From QAMH01 sp900556425 (GTDB lineage Bacteria; Actinomycetota; Coriobacteriia; Coriobacteriales; QAMH01), in NCBI GenBank assembly GCA_902475535.1, contig CABRZR010000021.1, positions 1 to 33,098 of the forward strand: DNA of 33,098 nt, given 5' to 3'. The position numbers were made by a program, and so were the translations under genes. This document shows, piece after piece, positions 15,374 to 23,513 of this stretch. The notes below the pieces were generated by a model. That model was not told where the DNA came from, ran no database searches, and saw only the letters and a list, made by a program, of their open reading frames with translations. Within the stretch, counting starts at the first letter, position 1. Each line of letters opens with the position of its first letter.

Positions 15374-16603
15374 TTACTCCGGCTGACGAGGCGATATCTT
15401 CGAGAGCCTGATCGCGTGCGTTGCCAAACGCAGCGCTGCGCGCGTGTTGGGGTCATCGAGATCCATGCCCGTAATTTGCTTGATCTTGCGTAACTTGTCG
15501 AATGCTGTCGTGCGCGAGCAGTACTCTGCCGCAACCGTGGGCTTCATCTGGAAGTCATGCTCGATATAGCTATCGAGGAAGTGCAGCAATGAACCTGTGC
15601 GCGCCTGGCCGTGCTCGTAATTGCGCAGGCGGCTGTACCCTGGTGGAAACAGCGTCGTCGGTGGGCACGTCTCCAATAGGTGCAGCGCCACGAAATCAAG
15701 GAAGCGGTCGTGAAAGATCGACACGACCTCGTCGGCGCTCAATGCGATGCTCATCTGCACGGCGGACTTGGCCTGCTGGCCGTAGTAGTAGAGATCCTGC
15801 AGCTCGCTGAATGGATTGCTCGCCCCAACGCGCGCTTCTTTTGAGAGCGTGTGCAGGCGAGCGGCGATCTCGGATGCCGCCTCGCGATACCCCATCTTGG
15901 CATGCGTGAGATTCACGACGACGACGAGATACTCCTCCTGAGGCAAATACACCTGCGCAGGTGTCTTGTCCGTCGTCTCGGGTTGAACGGTTGCGAGCAT
16001 TGAGCGAAATGCCCCATCGGGAATTGTGCTCGTTACGCAAAGGTACTCATCGAGCAGGTCCCAGCCCCAATCGGCAATGGTGTCCTCGAGCAGCTGCCAC
16101 GAGGTTATGTTGCGATGCAGCAGCAAGTTGAGCTGCTCGGCCAAGGCGCTCGGATCGGCATCCTGCGTCGGTTCATCATGCAGGCAATAGCGCAAGAGTG
16201 CAGCCGCACGGCGCATCGCTTCCTCGTCGCCACGCTCAACGGCATCGGCAAGGTTCGTAAAGCCGTCCGCATACCAGGCGATGGCCTCGGCGCAGTCTTT
16301 GAGGGCACGGTCAAAGTCACTCTCTGGCGCGTCGAGTATCAGAACGTTGAGCGCTTCGCATGCAAGCAGGTCTTCTTCGTTGGGAACACCCACGCACAGC
16401 AGGTTGGTGCCATCCTTGGCTCGGGACGCGCAACCTGCAAGCTCGTTTGCGCGCATGGCATACAAGGCGGTGGCATCATCGAGCGGCAGGGTACCAGCAG
16501 GTGTCACATAGCGAATCTGCCTGCTTCCTTCCGCATCGCGCACATGTGCAGATGCATGCCATTGTGCGAGGTCTCCTGCCAGTATCTCCATGCTCAGGAA
16601 CAT
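15374..16603 (-). CDS. PucR/CdaR-like transcriptional regulator
   Basis: The 409-aa protein has a C-terminal PucR-type helix-turn-helix (about residues 340-400): a LLHFLDSYIEHDF-like helix, then a Thr-Thr-x-Phe-Asp-Lys-Leu recognition region and the ITGMDLDDPNTRAAL signature. The N-terminal 330 residues form a ligand-sensing region with no transmembrane segment and no family I can name. It is divergent from the molybdopterin oxidoreductase gene. The 282-bp region between holds two identical 17-bp palindromes, so it most likely controls that operon and itself. ATG 16603 gives the longest product; ATG 16591 is an alternative. Confidence 0.75.
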   Translation of the reverse strand: MFLSMEILAGDLAQWHASAHVRDAEGSRQIRYVTPAGTLPLDDATALYAMRANELAGCASRAKDGTNLLCVGVPNEEDLLACEALNVLILDAPESDFDRALKDCAEAIAWYADGFTNLADAVERGDEEAMRRAAALLRYCLHDEPTQDADPSALAEQLNLLLHRNITSWQLLEDTIADWGWDLLDEYLCVTSTIPDGAFRSMLATVQPETTDKTPAQVYLPQEEYLVVVVNLTHAKMGYREAASEIAARLHTLSKEARVGASNPFSELQDLYYYGQQAKSAVQMSIALSADEVVSIFHDRFLDFVALHLLETCPPTTLFPPGYSRLRNYEHGQARTGSLLHFLDSYIEHDFQMKPTVAAEYCSRTTAFDKLRKIKQITGMDLDDPNTRAALRLATHAIRLSKISPRQPE

Positions 16604-16623
16604 AACATCTCATTTCGCTTATG

Positions 16624-16640
16624 CCGTACGCTTGGTACGG
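16624..16640. promoter_or_regulatory. Palindromic operator CCGTAC-N5-GTACGG, copy 1
   Basis: The perfect 6-bp arms CCGTAC and GTACGG flank GCTTG. It lies 21 bp upstream of the PucR-like start, inside the predicted leader of that gene, where a bound regulator would block its own transcription. Confidence 0.6.
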
Positions 16641-16666
16641 AATCAAATGCATGGGCTCTCAGCAGA

Positions 16667-16672
16667 ATTATA
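16667..16672 (-). promoter_or_regulatory. Consensus -10 element of the PucR-like gene
   Basis: Reading on the reverse strand this is TATAAT, a perfect -10 box, 64 bp upstream of the regulator start. No good -35 hexamer lies 16-18 bp upstream. That position overlaps a partial palindrome (CCGTAG...GTACTCGG, 16691-16710), which fits a regulator-dependent promoter. Confidence 0.4.
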
Positions 16673-16732
16673 GCTATCACCTGGAAATGTCCGTAGATAC
16701 TTGTACTCGGAGGCAGGCAAATGCTGTCTAAT

Positions 16733-16749
16733 CCGTACTCTGAGTACGG
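16733..16749. promoter_or_regulatory. Palindromic operator CCGTAC-N5-GTACGG, copy 2
   Basis: The arms are identical to copy 1, with a different spacer (TCTGA). It lies 109 bp from copy 1, centre to centre, and about 137 bp upstream of the oxidoreductase start, consistent with activation of that operon. Identical arms with unlike spacers argue for protein recognition rather than chance. Confidence 0.6.
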
Positions 16750-16885
16750 GTCTCATCGCAATTGGCCGCAGCGTCCGAGTCTGTCCGGTCATACGGCACC
16801 ACGCGATAGCTTTTCGGTACCCCTTCACGCTCATATGCTTGCGTTATGGCGAATCACCATGCATTACGAGCGAGAGGAGCAAGAT

Positions 16886-19267
16886 ATGGCGCTGAGAAAG
16901 ACTGCGTCGCCAGCTGTCAAGCTGGACAGTCTCTCTGACGTGAACGACCTGGGTAAGCCCTGGAGATTCACAGATGAGGATACGGGCCTCACCGTTACGA
17001 GGAGCTGCGTGTGGTCGCCGCCGGGGTGTCATCCGGTCGGCTGTGGCCTAAAGCTCTATACCGACGAGAACGGACGTCTCGTCAAGGTCGAAGGAGATGA
17101 GAACCATCCCGTTACCCAGGGACGTTTGTGCGTGCGCTGCATCGCGTTGAAGGATTACGAGTACAACAATTCCCGCATATTGCATCCGATGAAACGCGAT
17201 CGTGACAAGCGCGGACAGGCCGATGCCTGGGAGGAGATCAGTTGGGACGAAGCGCTTGATCTCATTGAAGAGCGTTATACGGAGATCACGAGCACATACG
17301 GCAAGGAGAGCTTCGTGAACTTCGGAGGCACCGGACGCGAAGGCGGCGTCTCGTGCATGACCTACACTGCGATGGTGTGGCAAACGCCCAACGCCTGCTA
17401 TACGCAGTCAGGGTACGCGTGCTATTTCCCGCGTCTGGCCGCTGGCACCATGTCGGCTGGCTTGGTCTACCCCGAGATGGATTACGCGGGCTGCCTGCCT
17501 GGTCGCTATGATGATCCCGAGTATCACATCCCCGGGGCAGTCGTGCTGTGGGGCAAGGTTCCCACGGTATCGAATCCGGACGGCGCGTTTGGTCATGCGG
17601 TCATCGACCTCATGAAGCGTGGCAGCAAGCTCATCATGGTCGACTCGCGTGTGAATTGGCTCACGACGCGCGCGGCCTATCACCTGCAGTTACGCCCCGG
17701 CACCGACACGGCCATCGCCATGGCGATGCTCGACGTGATCATTCGCGAGGGTCTTTACGATCACGAGTTCGTCGAGAAGTGGTGTTACGGCTTCGAGCAG
17801 CTTGCCGAGCGTGTGGCCACGATGCCACCCGAGAAAGCTGCCGAGATCTGCGGCGTCCCCGCTGAGGACATTATCGGAGCGGCTCGTCTGTACGCTAATG
17901 CGGAGGCCGCCACGATCCAGTGGGGGCTTGCCACCGACCAGAAGACCAACGGCATGCAGCAGGCGCAGTGCATCATCGCGCTCATGGCCATTACGGGCAA
18001 CATCGACCGTCCCGGCGGTCAGATAACCACCGGTGGCGCTGTCGCACTCGACGCAGACACCGAGGAAGACGACGAGTACATGCCCTATATGGCGCTTGAC
18101 GATGACGAGCTGCGCGCCAAGATGATAGGTCTCAAGGAGTACCCGGCATACTGCGGCATGAGCCAGAACTCGCATGCTGATCTCACCTTGCGCTGCATGG
18201 AGACGGACGAGCCCTATCCGTTACGCATCGGCGCCTTTGCGGGCAATAACCTGCTGGCCTGCACGTCCGCCGAGCCCAAGCGCTGGGAGGCGGCCATCAA
18301 CCGCTCGCTCGAGTTCGTCATTGGCTTCGACTGCTTCATGACCCCGTCTATCCAGGCGGTTTGCGACATCGTCTTGCCGCTGGCCACGGTCGTCGAGCGT
18401 GACAGCACCGTTGCCGCCGCGTATGGATCGGCACCCCTGTACTTCGGCACGCAGAACAAATGCGTTGACGAGGGCGATTGTCGCGGTGACCTCGAGTTGC
18501 TCTACATCCTCGGCAAGCGTCTCAACCCCAAGCGCTTCGAGGAGTTTGACAGCTACTACGATCTGCTGCAATTCCTGCGCTTTGGCAAGAGCCGCACGTT
18601 CGAGGAGCTGCGAGAGCAGGTGTGCATCCAGAGCAAGAATGAGTACTACAAGTACGAGAAGGGCCTGATGCGTCCTGACGGCGCACCTGGCTTCAACACG
18701 CCGACTGGCCGTGTCGAGCTCTACAACCTTGGGTTCCAGCAGTTTGGTGACGACCCTCTTCCGTACTACGAGGAGCCCGATTTCAGCCCCATCAGCACGC
18801 CGGAGCTCCTGAAAGACTATCCCTTCGTGCTCACGACCGGTGCGCGCACCTACGCGTTCTTCCACTCGGAACATCGCCAGATTCCGCGCCTGCGCGAGCT
18901 GAACCCCAACCCGCTCGTGGAGATTAATCCCGAGACGGCCAAGAAGCTTGGCATCGTCGATGGGCAATGGTGCCGTGTGTACAACCAGTTCGGCGAGGCC
19001 TACCTCAAGGCAAAGCTGACGGTATCGGTGAAGCCCGACGTGATCCATGCGCAGCACGGCTGGTGGTTCCCGGAGGAAGACGGCAATGCGCCGCATAACT
19101 ACGGTGTGTACCGCTCGAATATCAACAACCTCATCCCGAATTTCCATGTTGGCAAGCTGGGCTTCGGCGCACCGTTCAAATGCATGCTCTGCAATATCGA
19201 AGGCACGGATGAGAACTTTGATACGGACATGCAGCTTATCCAGGATAAATTTGGGGAGTTGAGGTAG
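16886..19267 (+). CDS. Molybdopterin oxidoreductase, large catalytic subunit (DMSO reductase superfamily)
   Basis: GAGAGGAG (16872-16879) sets the start at ATG 16886, giving 793 aa; an upstream in-frame extension to 16721 lacks support and would cross the operator. The N-terminus carries an Fe-S motif, C41-x6-C48-x4-C53-x28-C82, whose spacing departs from the usual Cx2-3Cx3Cx27C. Cys179 in GYACYFPR is a candidate Mo ligand. The C-terminal dinucleotide-binding domain (FNTPTGRVELY, then LTTGARTYAFFHSEHRQ) is typical. There is no Tat signal, so it acts in the cytoplasm. The subfamily resembles acetylene hydratase, hydroxybenzene transhydroxylase and catechol dehydroxylase enzymes; the substrate is not readable, but an aromatic or phenolic one fits the CoA ligase nearby. 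Confidence 0.88.
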   Translation: MALRKTASPAVKLDSLSDVNDLGKPWRFTDEDTGLTVTRSCVWSPPGCHPVGCGLKLYTDENGRLVKVEGDENHPVTQGRLCVRCIALKDYEYNNSRILHPMKRDRDKRGQADAWEEISWDEALDLIEERYTEITSTYGKESFVNFGGTGREGGVSCMTYTAMVWQTPNACYTQSGYACYFPRLAAGTMSAGLVYPEMDYAGCLPGRYDDPEYHIPGAVVLWGKVPTVSNPDGAFGHAVIDLMKRGSKLIMVDSRVNWLTTRAAYHLQLRPGTDTAIAMAMLDVIIREGLYDHEFVEKWCYGFEQLAERVATMPPEKAAEICGVPAEDIIGAARLYANAEAATIQWGLATDQKTNGMQQAQCIIALMAITGNIDRPGGQITTGGAVALDADTEEDDEYMPYMALDDDELRAKMIGLKEYPAYCGMSQNSHADLTLRCMETDEPYPLRIGAFAGNNLLACTSAEPKRWEAAINRSLEFVIGFDCFMTPSIQAVCDIVLPLATVVERDSTVAAAYGSAPLYFGTQNKCVDEGDCRGDLELLYILGKRLNPKRFEEFDSYYDLLQFLRFGKSRTFEELREQVCIQSKNEYYKYEKGLMRPDGAPGFNTPTGRVELYNLGFQQFGDDPLPYYEEPDFSPISTPELLKDYPFVLTTGARTYAFFHSEHRQIPRLRELNPNPLVEINPETAKKLGIVDGQWCRVYNQFGEAYLKAKLTVSVKPDVIHAQHGWWFPEEDGNAPHNYGVYRSNINNLIPNFHVGKLGFGAPFKCMLCNIEGTDENFDTDMQLIQDKFGELR

Positions 19268-19269
19268 CC

Positions 19270-19632
19270 ATGGAAGCAATGGGACTGCTTATCGATTACG
19301 AACTATGCACGGGCTGTCAGTCATGCGAGGTGTCATGCAAGGAAGAGCACGATTATCCCGTGGGCAAATGGGGCATCCGCGTGCTTGACGATGGCCCATG
19401 GGAGATTGAGCCTGGTCATTACAACTGGAACAAGATTCCGGTGCCGACAGATCTGTGCGACTTGTGCATCGATCGTACAAGTCGTGGCCGAGAGCCCATC
19501 TGCGTACATCACTGCCTTGCCAATGTGATGTATTACGGGCCAGTCACCGAGCTTGCGCAGAAGATGGACGGACAGCGACGTCAGGTCATTTTCACGCCAG
19601 TCTACAAGCCATACGAAAAGCTGAGGGACTAG
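19270..19632 (+). CDS. Small 2x[4Fe-4S] ferredoxin-like subunit of the Mo enzyme
   Basis: The 120-aa protein has two cysteine groups. C13-x2-C16-x2-C19-x3-C23 and C63-x2-C66-x11-C78-x3-C82 could hold two [4Fe-4S] clusters by cross-pairing, as in the DmsB/NrfC-type electron-transfer family, which is usually longer with four clusters. It starts 2 bp after the large subunit, with GGGGAG upstream, so the two are translationally linked and almost surely form a complex. There is no signal peptide and no membrane anchor, so electrons must come from a soluble carrier. Confidence 0.9.
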   Translation: MEAMGLLIDYELCTGCQSCEVSCKEEHDYPVGKWGIRVLDDGPWEIEPGHYNWNKIPVPTDLCDLCIDRTSRGREPICVHHCLANVMYYGPVTELAQKMDGQRRQVIFTPVYKPYEKLRD

Positions 19633-19687
19633 AAACGAGGACGGAGTGTCGTTGAAAGGGGCACTCCGTCTCTGCAAGGAGGTCTTT

Positions 19688-20131
19688 ATGACGCTTCCTA
19701 ATATCGAGCGGTCGGGGAAGACGGCGCACGTACGTTATCGAGGTGGCGTACAAGGCAAGCCGCCCGAAGACATCTGCTGGAATGAGCCCACAACCATTCG
19801 CATGGGCGTGGGCGAGGTCATACGCGGCATTGACGAGGCGCTCTATGACATGGAGATTGGCGAGGTGCGCACCGTCGTGTTGCCTCCCGAGAAGGCGTAT
19901 GGTGAGCACGACCCGGCAGGCGTGCAGCGCTTCCTGCGCCGCGACTTTCCCAACGGCGACGACATCTACGAGGGTTTCGTGGGCAGTTGGGTCAATCCGG
20001 TGTCTCAGCGCAGGATTCCGGCCATCTGCACGAAGGCGACAAAGGACTTCATCCTAGTCGATTTCAATCATCCCTTTGCCGGCAAAACACTCGAGTACGA
20101 GATCGAGTTGCTTGGGATAAGCGACGATTGA
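19688..20131 (+). CDS. FKBP-type peptidyl-prolyl isomerase (SlyD-like)
   Basis: AAGGAGG (19677-19683) places the start at ATG 19688, giving 147 aa. The segment MGVGEVIRGIDEALYDMEIGEVRTV... with LPPEKAYGEHDP is the classic split FKBP/SlyD arrangement, and the domain closes with FAGKTLEYEIELL after an inserted flap. There is no His-rich metal tail like that of E. coli SlyD. It is the third gene of the Mo-enzyme operon, 55 bp after the ferredoxin. A dedicated folding or cofactor-insertion helper for the oxidoreductase is the likely role (inference). Confidence 0.88.
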   Translation: MTLPNIERSGKTAHVRYRGGVQGKPPEDICWNEPTTIRMGVGEVIRGIDEALYDMEIGEVRTVVLPPEKAYGEHDPAGVQRFLRRDFPNGDDIYEGFVGSWVNPVSQRRIPAICTKATKDFILVDFNHPFAGKTLEYEIELLGISDD

Positions 20132-20137
20132 TCTCCC

Positions 20138-20295
20138 CTGTCATCTCGAGCGAAGCGAACGTCAGTGAGCGAAGTCGAGAGATCTCTCCGTTCCGCGGCC
20201 TGGCGGCCGCTCCAGTCGAGATGACAGATGGGCTTCACGCTTCCCCTGTCATTTCGAGCGGAGCGAACGTCAGTGAGCGAAGTCGAGAAATCTCC
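20138..20295. repeat. Two TGTCAT-type dispersed repeat units
   Basis: Unit 1 (20138-20227) begins CTGTCATCTCGAG and ends CTCGAGATGACAG-like (TCGAGATGACAG), so it is a long imperfect palindrome. Unit 2 starts at 20246 (CTGTCATTTCGAGCGGAG) and runs to about 20295. Both share GCGAACGTCAGTGAGCGAAG and end in GTCGAGA[G/A]ATCTC. With the terminator at 20304-20334 they fill the 232-bp gap between two convergent genes. Confidence 0.8.
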
Positions 20296-20303
20296 GAGAA
20301 TTC

Positions 20304-20334
20304 AAAAAAAGGGGTGGCCCTTAGGGGCCACCCC
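20304..20334 (-). terminator. Terminator of the CoA ligase/LysR-domain operon
   Basis: On the reverse strand GGGGTGGCCC and GGGCCACCCC form a 10-bp stem with a 4-nt loop, followed by seven T residues (20310-20304). It lies 30 bp after the stop of the LysR effector-domain gene. Confidence 0.92.
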
Positions 20335-20363
20335 TGTGCGACTGCCGAGTCTGAGAGTCGCTT

Positions 20364-21017
20364 TTAGAACTTCGCGTACTTCTTGAGGTTGCTTTCGAGC
20401 TTCTCGATGAACTTCCTGGCCGTATCGGAAAGCTCCGCGCCCTTCTTCACGATGTAGCCCAGGTGCAGCGTCACGTCCGTGTCGAGGCGTACCGTGGCCA
20501 GTGATGATCCATCGGAGATGCCGACGAGGATGCCGCTCGTCACCGTGTAGCCGTTGAGCGCGACGATGAGTTCGGAGAGCGAGGCGCGGTCCGTGCAGGC
20601 GATGCTCTTGTGGCGCTTCTCGTCCGCGAGAGCCTCCTCGGCGAAATAGACCGGAGCATCCTCCTCCTGCTCGAAGTAGATATACGGGAAATCCTCGAGC
20701 TGATCGAGCGTGAGCGATTCGGCGTTCACGAGCGGGTGACTCTTGGGAAGCGCGACACGAGGGGTCGATTCGATGAGCTCGACGAATTCAACGCCTGCCT
20801 CCGCGAAGGCCTCTTCGAGCCCGTCTTTCGAGCGCGTCGTCTCGACGAGCACGCCGATCTCGCTCTCGCCATTCGCGACGTCTTCGATGACGCGCCTGGT
20901 CGTGCGGTCACGCAGCGCGTACTCGTAATCATCACCGCCCAGCGAAAGCACGAGGCTTGCGAAGGATTGAACATCGAACAGGTAGTGCTGTCCGGAGATT
21001 GCGAATTTCTTGGTCAT
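20364..21017 (-). CDS. Stand-alone LysR-type effector-binding domain without HTH
   Basis: The 217-aa product aligns end to end with the effector domain of the full LysR at 22540-23466. Shared blocks are S-x-QHY, IEDV...IG(V/I)L, HPL...LTLD(Q/E)LED(F/Y)P, (Y/S)FEQ, SDRA(S/T)L...GYT...(T/S)GIL and LDTD(V/I)T...GY. There is no N-terminal winged helix: ATG 21017 sits right behind AAAGGAG, 18 bp after the CoA ligase stop, so the domain is not a truncation artefact. It should fold as a periplasmic-binding-protein-like dimerising sensor. Possible roles are a ligand buffer, a hetero-dimer partner that tunes the LysR, or a ligand carrier for the ligase. All three are inference. Confidence 0.8.
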   Translation of the reverse strand: MTKKFAISGQHYLFDVQSFASLVLSLGGDDYEYALRDRTTRRVIEDVANGESEIGVLVETTRSKDGLEEAFAEAGVEFVELIESTPRVALPKSHPLVNAESLTLDQLEDFPYIYFEQEEDAPVYFAEEALADEKRHKSIACTDRASLSELIVALNGYTVTSGILVGISDGSSLATVRLDTDVTLHLGYIVKKGAELSDTARKFIEKLESNLKKYAKF

Positions 21018-21035
21018 GATGTCTCCTTTGCCTTC

Positions 21036-22379
21036 CTACGCGTTCTGGTTGCGCTCGTCGATGAAGCGCTTGGCCTTGTGCTCGCTCGAGGTGCCGAGCT
21101 TGTCGGTGTCGAACACGAGCACCTTTGCCGGACGTACGCCCGTATGGGTCTTGAGTTCGTTCTCGACGCGCTTGGCGATCTCATCGTACGCCTCGTCGGA
21201 GCCAAACGCACGCTCGACGGAGACTTCGTAACGCGTCGTGTAGTTCTCGTCGTAGACGCGGATGAGGTACTCGCCTGACAAGCCCTTGTCGTTGCGGACG
21301 ATGTATTCGATATCGCTCGGGAACACGTTGACGGCGCTCACGATGAACATCTCGTCCTTGCGGCCCTGGATGTAGATGCGGGTCATGGTACGGCCGCACT
21401 CGCAGGTCTCGCGGTTGACGTGGCCGATGTCGCCGCTGCGGAAGCGGATCATCGGACGCGCGCGTTTCTTGAGCGTGGTGTAGACGATTTCACCGCGCTC
21501 GCCATCGGGCAGGACCTCGCCCGTAACGGGATCGACGACCTCGACGAGAATCTGGTCCTCGATGATGTGCAGGCCGTCCTTGGCGTCGCACATGGCGGCG
21601 CAGGCGCCGTAGATGTCGGAGAGGCCGAAGAAGTCGTAGACGCTCGCGTCCCAGATCTCCTCGATGGCTTTGCGCGTCGACTCGATGGAGCCGCCGGGCT
21701 CGCCGGATATGATGATGTGCTTGAGCGAGGCGAAGTCCGTCTTGGGGTCATACCCCTTCTCGATGGCCTTCTGGCCAAGCTGCCAGGCATAGGAGGGCGA
21801 TGACCAGAAGAACGTGGGCTGGTACTGCTTCATGGCCCACAGCAGGCGGTCGCTCGGGACGGCACCAACCCAGATGCCGAGCGCGCCGAGCTCCTGGGCG
21901 CCGATGACGCACGGGCCGCCGACGTAGAGCGCGAAGTTCATGCCGTGCAGGTAGCGATCGTTGGGACGCATGCCTGCCTGCCAGAACAAGCGGCTCTCGG
22001 CCTTCATGAAGTCCTCGAAGTCACCTTGGGTGAAGGGACTCATCGTGGGCACGCCGGTCGAACCCGAGGAGGTCGCCATGTAGACGACGTCGTCTTCGGG
22101 TACGCCGCACAGCTCACCGAAGAAGCTGCCGACACCCTGCGTGTCACGCTCCGTCTGCTTGTTGATGAAGGGGAACTTCTGCAGGTCGGCGAGGGTCTCG
22201 ATCTCGGGCGAGACACCGGCCTCGTCCCAGGCGCGCTTGTAATAGGGGCAGTTATCGTAGGCGAATTTCAGCTCGTCTTTGAGATAGCCAAGCTGCAACT
22301 CCTCAAGCTGCTCGCGCGGCATGGTCTCGATCTCTTTGTCGTAGTACTCCTGGTCATATGGAACGTTCTTCTTTGCCAT
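21036..22379 (-). CDS. PaaK-like aromatic acid-CoA ligase (phenylacetate-CoA ligase family)
   Basis: The 447-aa length and motifs match the PaaK branch of AMP-forming ligases: P-loop TSSGSTGVPT (103-112), SGEPGG (225-230), GLSDIYG (252-258), RSGDIG (314-319) and the C-terminal hinge GRKDEMF with NVFPSDIE. The reaction would be ATP-dependent formation of an acyl-CoA from an aromatic or arylalkanoic acid; the exact acid is unknown. AAAGGAGCTC-like sequence precedes ATG 22379. A CECG motif (326-329) may bind a metal. It is the first gene of a two-gene reverse-strand operon and is divergent from a LysR regulator, which implies induction by its substrate or product. Confidence 0.9.
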   Translation of the reverse strand: MAKKNVPYDQEYYDKEIETMPREQLEELQLGYLKDELKFAYDNCPYYKRAWDEAGVSPEIETLADLQKFPFINKQTERDTQGVGSFFGELCGVPEDDVVYMATSSGSTGVPTMSPFTQGDFEDFMKAESRLFWQAGMRPNDRYLHGMNFALYVGGPCVIGAQELGALGIWVGAVPSDRLLWAMKQYQPTFFWSSPSYAWQLGQKAIEKGYDPKTDFASLKHIIISGEPGGSIESTRKAIEEIWDASVYDFFGLSDIYGACAAMCDAKDGLHIIEDQILVEVVDPVTGEVLPDGERGEIVYTTLKKRARPMIRFRSGDIGHVNRETCECGRTMTRIYIQGRKDEMFIVSAVNVFPSDIEYIVRNDKGLSGEYLIRVYDENYTTRYEVSVERAFGSDEAYDEIAKRVENELKTHTGVRPAKVLVFDTDKLGTSSEHKAKRFIDERNQNA

Positions 22380-22480
22380 GCCGAGCTCCTTTCGTGTGGT
22401 ATCGGTCTTGCTCTCGGATAGACGCCCGCTATTTCACCACTCTTCGACTTCGTTGCATAGAGTTTTGACCATGCGTAGTT

Positions 22481-22509
22481 TTGATACCTTGCTATTGATA
22501 AAATAGATT
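22481..22509 (+). promoter_or_regulatory. Promoter of the LysR gene
   Basis: TTGATA (22481-22486) and TAGATT (22504-22509) are 17 bp apart, with transcription expected near 22516 and the start codon at 22540. The LysR box at 22492-22506 overlaps the spacer and -10, the arrangement expected for autorepression. Confidence 0.45.
22492..22506. promoter_or_regulatory. LysR-type T-N11-A binding site
   Basis: CTATTGATAAAATAG has 5-bp inverted arms and contains T-N11-A. It is flanked by an outer TTGC...GCAA pair (22489-22517 area). It lies between the divergent LysR and CoA ligase genes, the standard place for a LysR regulatory binding site. Confidence 0.6.
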
Positions 22510-22539
22510 GGCAAGCAATATATACGATTGAAGGAAGCC

Positions 22540-23466
22540 ATGACCCTCCAACAGCTTCGTTATCTCATCGCAATAGCCGAGACCGGATCCATGAGCGCGG
22601 CGGCCAAGCGCATGTACGCATCACAATCGAACCTTTCGATTGCAGTCAAGGAACTCGAGCGTGAGTTCGGTATCGAGATTTTCACGCGTACCAATCGTGG
22701 TGTGGCTCTCACCAACGAAGGGAACGAACTGCTTGCCTATGCGCGGCAAATCGTCGAGCAGGCAAACATGCTCGAGGCGCACTATGCGAGCAAGAGCCAC
22801 GAAGCACGCTTCTCGGTCTCCACGCAGCACTACGCGTTCTGCGTTCGTGCGTTCATCAACACCGTTGATAGCTGCGACGACGAGGAATACGACTTCATCA
22901 TGCGCGAGGCGGCCACCGGCGAGATTATCGAGGACGTGCGCACGCATCGCTCTGACATCGGCATTCTCTACATCGACCGGCACAATGCACGCGTGCTCAG
23001 AACGGCGTTCGACGATGCCCAGCTTGTGTTCACGCCGCTCTTTGAGGCGCCCGTCAACGTTTTTGTAGGCGAGCACCATCCGCTGGCGCACCGTGAGATG
23101 CTCACGCTCGATGAACTGGAAGATTACCCGCGCTATTCGTTCGAACAGGGTGTCGCCAACTCGTTCTTCTTTTCGGAGGAACCGCTCTCCGAGGTGCCGC
23201 ACAAGCGCAAGATCCGCATTTCGGATCGTGCCACGCTTACAAGCTTGCTGACGGATTTCGACGGCTACACGCTCTCGACGGGCATACTCACGCCCGAGAT
23301 GCAGGATGGCATCGTCACCATCCCGCTCGATACCGACATTACCATGACCGTGGGATATCTCATTCACAAGGACCGTGTGCTCGATGGCCTGCTCGCGGCG
23401 TACATCGACAACCTACGAACCGTCATCAAGAATAACCCGCTCGTTGCCCGCTATCTCGGGGAATAA
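22540..23466 (+). CDS. LysR-family transcriptional regulator
   Basis: The 308-aa protein has the N-terminal LysR helix-turn-helix (TLQQLRYLIAIAETGSMSAA, then S-QSNLSIAVKELE and FTRTNRGVALTNEG, residues 1-60), a linker helix, and an effector domain (about 92-300). ATG 22540 follows AAGGA; a TTG at 22528 has no support. The effector domain is paralogous to the stand-alone protein at 20364-21017. It is divergent from the PaaK-like ligase operon with a LysR box between them, so it most likely senses the aromatic acid or its CoA ester and controls the ligase. Confidence 0.93.
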   Translation: MTLQQLRYLIAIAETGSMSAAAKRMYASQSNLSIAVKELEREFGIEIFTRTNRGVALTNEGNELLAYARQIVEQANMLEAHYASKSHEARFSVSTQHYAFCVRAFINTVDSCDDEEYDFIMREAATGEIIEDVRTHRSDIGILYIDRHNARVLRTAFDDAQLVFTPLFEAPVNVFVGEHHPLAHREMLTLDELEDYPRYSFEQGVANSFFFSEEPLSEVPHKRKIRISDRATLTSLLTDFDGYTLSTGILTPEMQDGIVTIPLDTDITMTVGYLIHKDRVLDGLLAAYIDNLRTVIKNNPLVARYLGE

Positions 23467-23513
23467 GCGGGGAAGGAACGATTGCGACGACGGACACATC
23501 GCGGATTTTTTTT

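Noticed and set aside
16721..16885. 55-residue N-terminal extension of the Mo oxidoreductase
   Set aside because: It has no ribosome binding site, would run across the second palindrome, and the peptide has no signal or conserved motif. ATG 16886 has a strong Shine-Dalgarno sequence.
19646..19687. Longer start for the FKBP isomerase
   Set aside because: The extension translates the ribosome binding site region itself; AAGGAGG at 19677-19683 clearly belongs to ATG 19688.
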